Shown in pieces: positions 12,084-15,172 of a DNA stretch of 15,172 nucleotides. The stretch comes from Desulfobacteraceae bacterium (GTDB lineage Bacteria > Desulfobacterota > Desulfobacteria > Desulfobacterales > BuS5): contig JAUVKE010000026.1 in assembly GCA_030592105.1 (NCBI GenBank), forward strand, positions 1-15,172, in the 5' to 3' direction. The notes below the pieces were generated by a model that had not been told where the DNA came from, ran no database searches, and saw nothing but the letters and a program-made list of their open reading frames with translations. How positions within the stretch are numbered: the first letter of the stretch is position 1; each line of letters begins with the position of its first letter. Position numbers and translations under genes: made by a program.

Positions 12084-13250
12084 ATGGCTGCAAAACGGAA
12101 AGTTATTGAATCTTACAGTGGTTTTGAACAGGGCCCCATACGGCCCCCCAGCGAAGCAAACAGTCTTCTTATACGGGTCACAAGAAATTGTCCCTGGAAC
12201 CGATGTAAATTTTGCAGGGCATACAGAGAAAAAAAATTTTCTATTCGTCCTCTGGATCATGTTATAAGGGATATTGATTCTGTTGCCGCTCATGTGGAAA
12301 CTTTGCGGGGTATTGCTTTACAATACGGCCGATTAACTCAGGAACAGGTCAATACGGCTTTTAAAAATATCGGCAATGACCAATTGGAACCTTATTATGC
12401 AGCGGTTAACTGGTTTGCAGGCGGGATGGAATCAATCTTTCTGCAGGACGGCAACAGCCTGGTGAGAAAACCTGAAGAGCTCATTGCGATATTAAACCAT
12501 ATTAAATCATCCTTCCCATGGATACAGCGGATAACATCTTATGCCCGGTCCCATACTGTGGCAAAAATTAAACCGGATATTCTTGAATCAATGGGACGGG
12601 CAGGGTTAAACCGAATTCATGTTGGCCTGGAATCAGGTTCTGATGAAGTTTTACGCAATGTTAATAAAGGGGTTACAAAAGAGCTTCATATAAAGGCTGG
12701 ATTAAATATTAAAAAAGCAGGAATAGAACTGTCTGAGTATGTAATGCCAGGTCTTGGGGGAATAAAATTATCAGAGGTTCATGCAAGAGAAACCGCAGAT
12801 GCGTTAAACTCAATTAATCCGGATTTTATTAGAATCAGGACACTTGCGGTTCCAAAGGGAATTGAACTTTTTGATGATTATAAGGCTGGTATTTTTGAAA
12901 AATGTACAGATGTTATGATGGCCAAAGAGACTCTATTTTTTATTGAATCCCTTAAAGATATAACAAGTGTAATAAAAAGCGATCATATGTTAAATTTATT
13001 CGGGGATCTGGAGGGGACTCTTCCCCATGACAAAGAGCGGATGGTAAACATGCTCCAAACATTTATAGATATGGATCCCCGGCAGCAATGCTTATATCAG
13101 GTGGGGAGACGGCTGGGACATTTTTATGGTTTGCAGGATATGAATGATCATTACAAATTGGAAAAAACAGAAACTGTGTGTGACGAATACGGGATAACCC
13201 CTGATAATGTTGAACAGGTGATAGAAGATATGATCAACAGGTTTATATAA
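12084..13250 (+). CDS. radical SAM protein with CX4CX2C cluster motif
   Basis: This 388-residue protein is a radical SAM superfamily member of unknown reaction. The cluster-binding cysteines are Cys36, Cys41 and Cys44 in NCPWNRCKFC, spaced CX4CX2C and not the common CX3CX2C. Further signatures are WFAGGMESIFLQDGNSL (110-126) in the SAM-binding region and RIHVGLESGSDEVLRNVNKG (about 177-196), a strand-and-loop typical of the B12-type and methylthiotransferase-like TIM barrels. No cobalamin-binding, TRAM or SPASM domain is seen. The ATG at 12084 is preceded by GGAG (12069-12072). The leader is interrupted by a 63-bp MITE. A weak hairpin with a T-run follows the stop. The neighbours give no functional clue. 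Confidence 0.88.
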   Translation: MAAKRKVIESYSGFEQGPIRPPSEANSLLIRVTRNCPWNRCKFCRAYREKKFSIRPLDHVIRDIDSVAAHVETLRGIALQYGRLTQEQVNTAFKNIGNDQLEPYYAAVNWFAGGMESIFLQDGNSLVRKPEELIAILNHIKSSFPWIQRITSYARSHTVAKIKPDILESMGRAGLNRIHVGLESGSDEVLRNVNKGVTKELHIKAGLNIKKAGIELSEYVMPGLGGIKLSEVHARETADALNSINPDFIRIRTLAVPKGIELFDDYKAGIFEKCTDVMMAKETLFFIESLKDITSVIKSDHMLNLFGDLEGTLPHDKERMVNMLQTFIDMDPRQQCLYQVGRRLGHFYGLQDMNDHYKLEKTETVCDEYGITPDNVEQVIEDMINRFI

Positions 13251-13256
13251 CGCCCC

Positions 13257-13274
13257 AGCGGAAACTGCTTTTTT
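13257..13274 (+). terminator. weak terminator after the radical SAM gene
   Basis: AGCGG (13257-13261), loop AAA, CTGCT (13265-13269) and six T (13269-13274) form a five-pair stem with one G-U pair, directly after the stop codon. The stem is short, so termination may be inefficient. Confidence 0.4.
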
Positions 13275-13367
13275 CCCGATAATTTAGCGCTTCCAAGGAA
13301 GAAAAAAAATATTTGAGGATTAAATTTTTTTGCTGACGCAGAAATGTGGGAAGCTAATCTTTGATCC

Positions 13368-14147
13368 TTAACCTGCCAAAAAATTGAAATACCAGTTTAT
13401 AACCGGTGTGCCGAAAAATATATACAAAACAGCTCCAGCAGATAAAAAAGGTCCAAATGGTACGGCGAAGTTCATCCCTTTTTTTGTCCGCAGCATTAGG
13501 GCTATGCCGATTGTGCTGCCCAGGGCTGATGAAACGAATATGGTAAATAATACTCCTTGCCATCCGATGAGTGCCCCTATCATCGCAAGAAGTTTTATAT
13601 CACCACCGCCCATACCATCTTTTTTTGTAAGAAGGTTATAAATTATGGCAACAGTGAACAGAGAACCTCCTCCTGTTAATATACCCAGTAGAGAATCTAT
13701 CAAGGATATTGATGGTATGCCAAGGGATAAAAAAAGAAAAAGAGGTATGCCGGGAAGAGTAATAATATCAGGTATGATTTTATGATCCAAATCAATAAAA
13801 GTAATAATAATCAGTAGTGCAATAAACGTAAAATAGATCAATCCTTCAAAACATGGCCCGAATTTCATGCAAACGAATAGAGCCATGACGGCGCTTAGCA
13901 ATTCAACAATGGGATAACGCAAAGGTATAACAGTATTACAATGTCGGCATCGTCCCCTGAGCCATATGTAACTTAAAACAGGGATGTTGTCATAAAAAGG
14001 TATGGTCTCTTTGCAAAAAGGGCATATGGATCGTCTGGGATTTGTAATTGACTTTGAGGCAGGAAGCCGATAAATACAAACATTTAAAAAGCTTCCAATA
14101 CATATTCCAAAGGAGAAAAATAGTATTTCTGCAAAATAGTAATTCAT
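13368..14147 (-). CDS. pilD: type 4 prepilin peptidase / N-methyltransferase
   Basis: This polytopic inner-membrane aspartic protease cleaves the leader of type IV prepilins or type II secretion pseudopilins and methylates the new N-terminus. The 259-residue protein has an N-terminal helix with GSFLNVCIYRLP (18-29), a cytoplasmic zinc-type loop with Cys42, Cys45, Cys67 and Cys70 (CPFC and CRHC), and PIVELLSA (79-86). The two catalytic aspartates lie in FIDLDHKIIPD (118-127, most likely Asp119) and GMGGGDIKLL (178-187, Asp183). All key residues are present, so both activities are expected. No pilin genes lie in the window. The ATG at 14147 has no clear Shine-Dalgarno site. It is transcribed away from lon across a 234-base gap. 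Confidence 0.95.
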   Translation of the reverse strand: MNYYFAEILFFSFGICIGSFLNVCIYRLPASKSITNPRRSICPFCKETIPFYDNIPVLSYIWLRGRCRHCNTVIPLRYPIVELLSAVMALFVCMKFGPCFEGLIYFTFIALLIIITFIDLDHKIIPDIITLPGIPLFLFLSLGIPSISLIDSLLGILTGGGSLFTVAIIYNLLTKKDGMGGGDIKLLAMIGALIGWQGVLFTIFVSSALGSTIGIALMLRTKKGMNFAVPFGPFLSAGAVLYIFFGTPVINWYFNFLAG

Positions 14148-14238
14148 TTTTTTATATTACCATACAATTGAACAATTTTTCAAAAACTCAATTATATCTG
14201 TAGATGTTCAGAGAATAAATTTTCCATGGCCGGAGGAG

Positions 14239-14256
14239 GCGTAGTATATAATACGC
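14239..14256. promoter_or_regulatory. imperfect palindrome in the pilD-lon intergenic region
   Basis: GCGTAGTATATAATACGC is self-complementary at 16 of 18 positions and contains TATAAT (14247-14252). It lies about 90 bases from the pilD start and 125 bases from the lon start, a plausible regulator site for the divergent pair. No good -35 pairs with the TATAAT. No heat-shock sigma32-type promoter or CIRCE repeat was seen before lon. Confidence 0.35.
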
Positions 14257-14381
14257 AGACCACCGATAACGGAGTGAAATTATTTATATGACCATTTATA
14301 TATTGATTTATATGAAATTTTGCAAGGTTAGTTAATAATTTTTTCATAAGATAAGAATAGGTTGAAATGACAGGAGTAATA

Positions 14382-15172
14382 ATGGCACACACTGACATGG
14401 ATGAATTGTTAGACATTATAGGTGAAGAAGACAATATTGATGATTTGCCGGTCATTCTTCCATTACTGCCGGTCCGGGACGTGGTGGTTTTTACGGATAT
14501 GCTGCTGCCCCTTGTTATTGGCCGTGATAAATCCATGCGTGCTGTGGACGAGGCTGTGGCAAAAAAAGGGTATTTGTTACTGACTACCCAGAGGAATAAG
14601 ATTGTTGAGGAGCCAAACTCGGATGAACTTTATACCATGGGTACCGTGGGAAAAATTTTGCGTGTTCTGAAAATGCCTGATGGACGGTTAAGAGTACTTG
14701 TCCAGGGTGTGGCCAAGGCAAAAATCATCAAATATGTTTTGAAAAAAACTCTGTTCCGGGTAAAAGTGGAAATCATTAAAGAACAACATGTGGATGATAT
14801 TACCATGGAAATTGAGGCTTTAATGAGGAATGTCCGGGAACATTCAGCCAGAATTCTGGCAATCCGTGGCGATTTAACAAATGATGTCGGAGCAATCTTA
14901 GAAACCATTGAAGGTCCTGGCAAACTTGCCAATCTTGTGGCTTCCAATTTAAGAATAAAAATCGAAGAAGCACAAACATTACTTGAAGAATTAGATCCTG
15001 TTAATCGTTTAAAGAGTGTTAACGGGTTTCTTTCCCACGAATTTGAATTGTCGACCATGCAGGCTAAAATACAGTCTGAAGTAAATAATGAGATTTCAAA
15101 GAGTCAAAGAAACTATTTTTTACGGGAACAGGTCAGGGCAATCAACAAGGAACTGGGAGATGATGATGAAAA
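14382..15172 (+). CDS. lon: ATP-dependent protease Lon, N-terminal part (runs off the window)
   Basis: Lon is a cytoplasmic AAA+ serine protease that degrades misfolded and regulatory proteins. Only 263 codons are present; the frame is open to the window end, so AAA+ and protease domains are not visible. The N-terminal substrate-recognition domain begins with LPVILPLLPVRDVVVFTDML (22-41) and continues with GTVGKILRVLKMPDGRLRVLVQG (87-109). The start of the coiled-coil linker reads EISKSQRNYFLREQVRAINKEL, the most conserved Lon N-terminal stretch. The ATG at 14382 is chosen because AGGAG (14372-14376) lies five bases upstream; an in-frame ATG at 14367 would put that site inside the gene. The acidic leader MAHTDMDELLDIIGEEDNIDD before the domain is typical of delta-proteobacterial Lon, from recall. 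Confidence 0.95.
   Translation, partial: MAHTDMDELLDIIGEEDNIDDLPVILPLLPVRDVVVFTDMLLPLVIGRDKSMRAVDEAVAKKGYLLLTTQRNKIVEEPNSDELYTMGTVGKILRVLKMPDGRLRVLVQGVAKAKIIKYVLKKTLFRVKVEIIKEQHVDDITMEIEALMRNVREHSARILAIRGDLTNDVGAILETIEGPGKLANLVASNLRIKIEEAQTLLEELDPVNRLKSVNGFLSHEFELSTMQAKIQSEVNNEISKSQRNYFLREQVRAINKELGDDDE

Noticed and set aside
12034..12267. Plus-strand frame overlapping the radical SAM start
   Set aside because: It is out of frame with the radical SAM gene, starts within the MITE and has no motif; the gene at 12084 has the GGAG site and the cysteine motif.
14226..14291. 21-codon plus-strand frame starting ATGGCCGGAGGAGGC between pilD and lon
   Set aside because: No ribosome binding site, very short, and it coincides with a palindrome that explains part of its sequence.
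14192..15058. Minus-strand open frames opposite lon
   Set aside because: The plus strand reads the conserved Lon N-terminal domain without interruption, so these are antisense shadows.

Overview
The window is AT-rich bacterial chromosome. The gene set is chromosomal and mostly housekeeping: pyrF, cysK, mltG, a prepilin peptidase and lon, with an ADP-forming acyl-CoA synthetase and a metal-efflux pair. Together with the gene neighbourhoods and intergenic repeat elements this fits a Desulfobacterota (delta-proteobacterial, sulfate-reducer-like) genome. That assignment is an inference from gene content; there is no rRNA or taxonomic marker to prove it. No tRNA, rRNA or CRISPR array was seen.

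Layout. Positions 146-3122 (minus) look like an operon: pyrF, a YkgJ-type cysteine-cluster protein, an unusual short-chain dehydrogenase-like protein, and a small exported protein. Positions 3123-3713 are gene-free and hold a MITE-like hairpin element. Positions 3714-3998 (plus) encode an unrecognised 94-residue two-helix membrane protein. Positions 4254-5805 (plus) encode an ArsR-type metal sensor and its permease, with a readable promoter and operator. Positions 5849-6769 (minus) are cysK. Positions 6988-9128 (minus) encode the alpha and beta subunits of an ADP-forming acyl-CoA synthetase, followed by a terminator-like hairpin. Positions 9322-10590 (plus) encode an LplT-like MFS transporter. 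Positions 10700-11716 (minus) are mltG. Positions 12084-13250 (plus) encode a radical SAM protein with a non-standard cysteine motif. Positions 13368-14147 (minus) encode a prepilin peptidase. From 14382 (plus) lon runs off the window end.

The genes work in small independent units: pyrimidine synthesis, metal-regulated efflux, cysteine synthesis, acyl-CoA energy conservation, lysophospholipid transport, murein chain termination, pilin or secretion maturation, and protein quality control.

The most unusual content is intergenic. Two elements (131 bp and 63 bp) share the same terminal inverted repeats, and each is flanked by a 9-bp direct repeat, so they look like non-autonomous transposons of one family. 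One sits against the arsR promoter and the other against the ribosome binding site of the radical SAM gene. A 25-bp inverted repeat (24/25) brackets mltG, with one copy forming its promoter and start codon. A 50-bp dispersed repeat lies just upstream of two minus-strand genes, and a 13-bp word occurs three times. No complete new multi-gene system was recognised.
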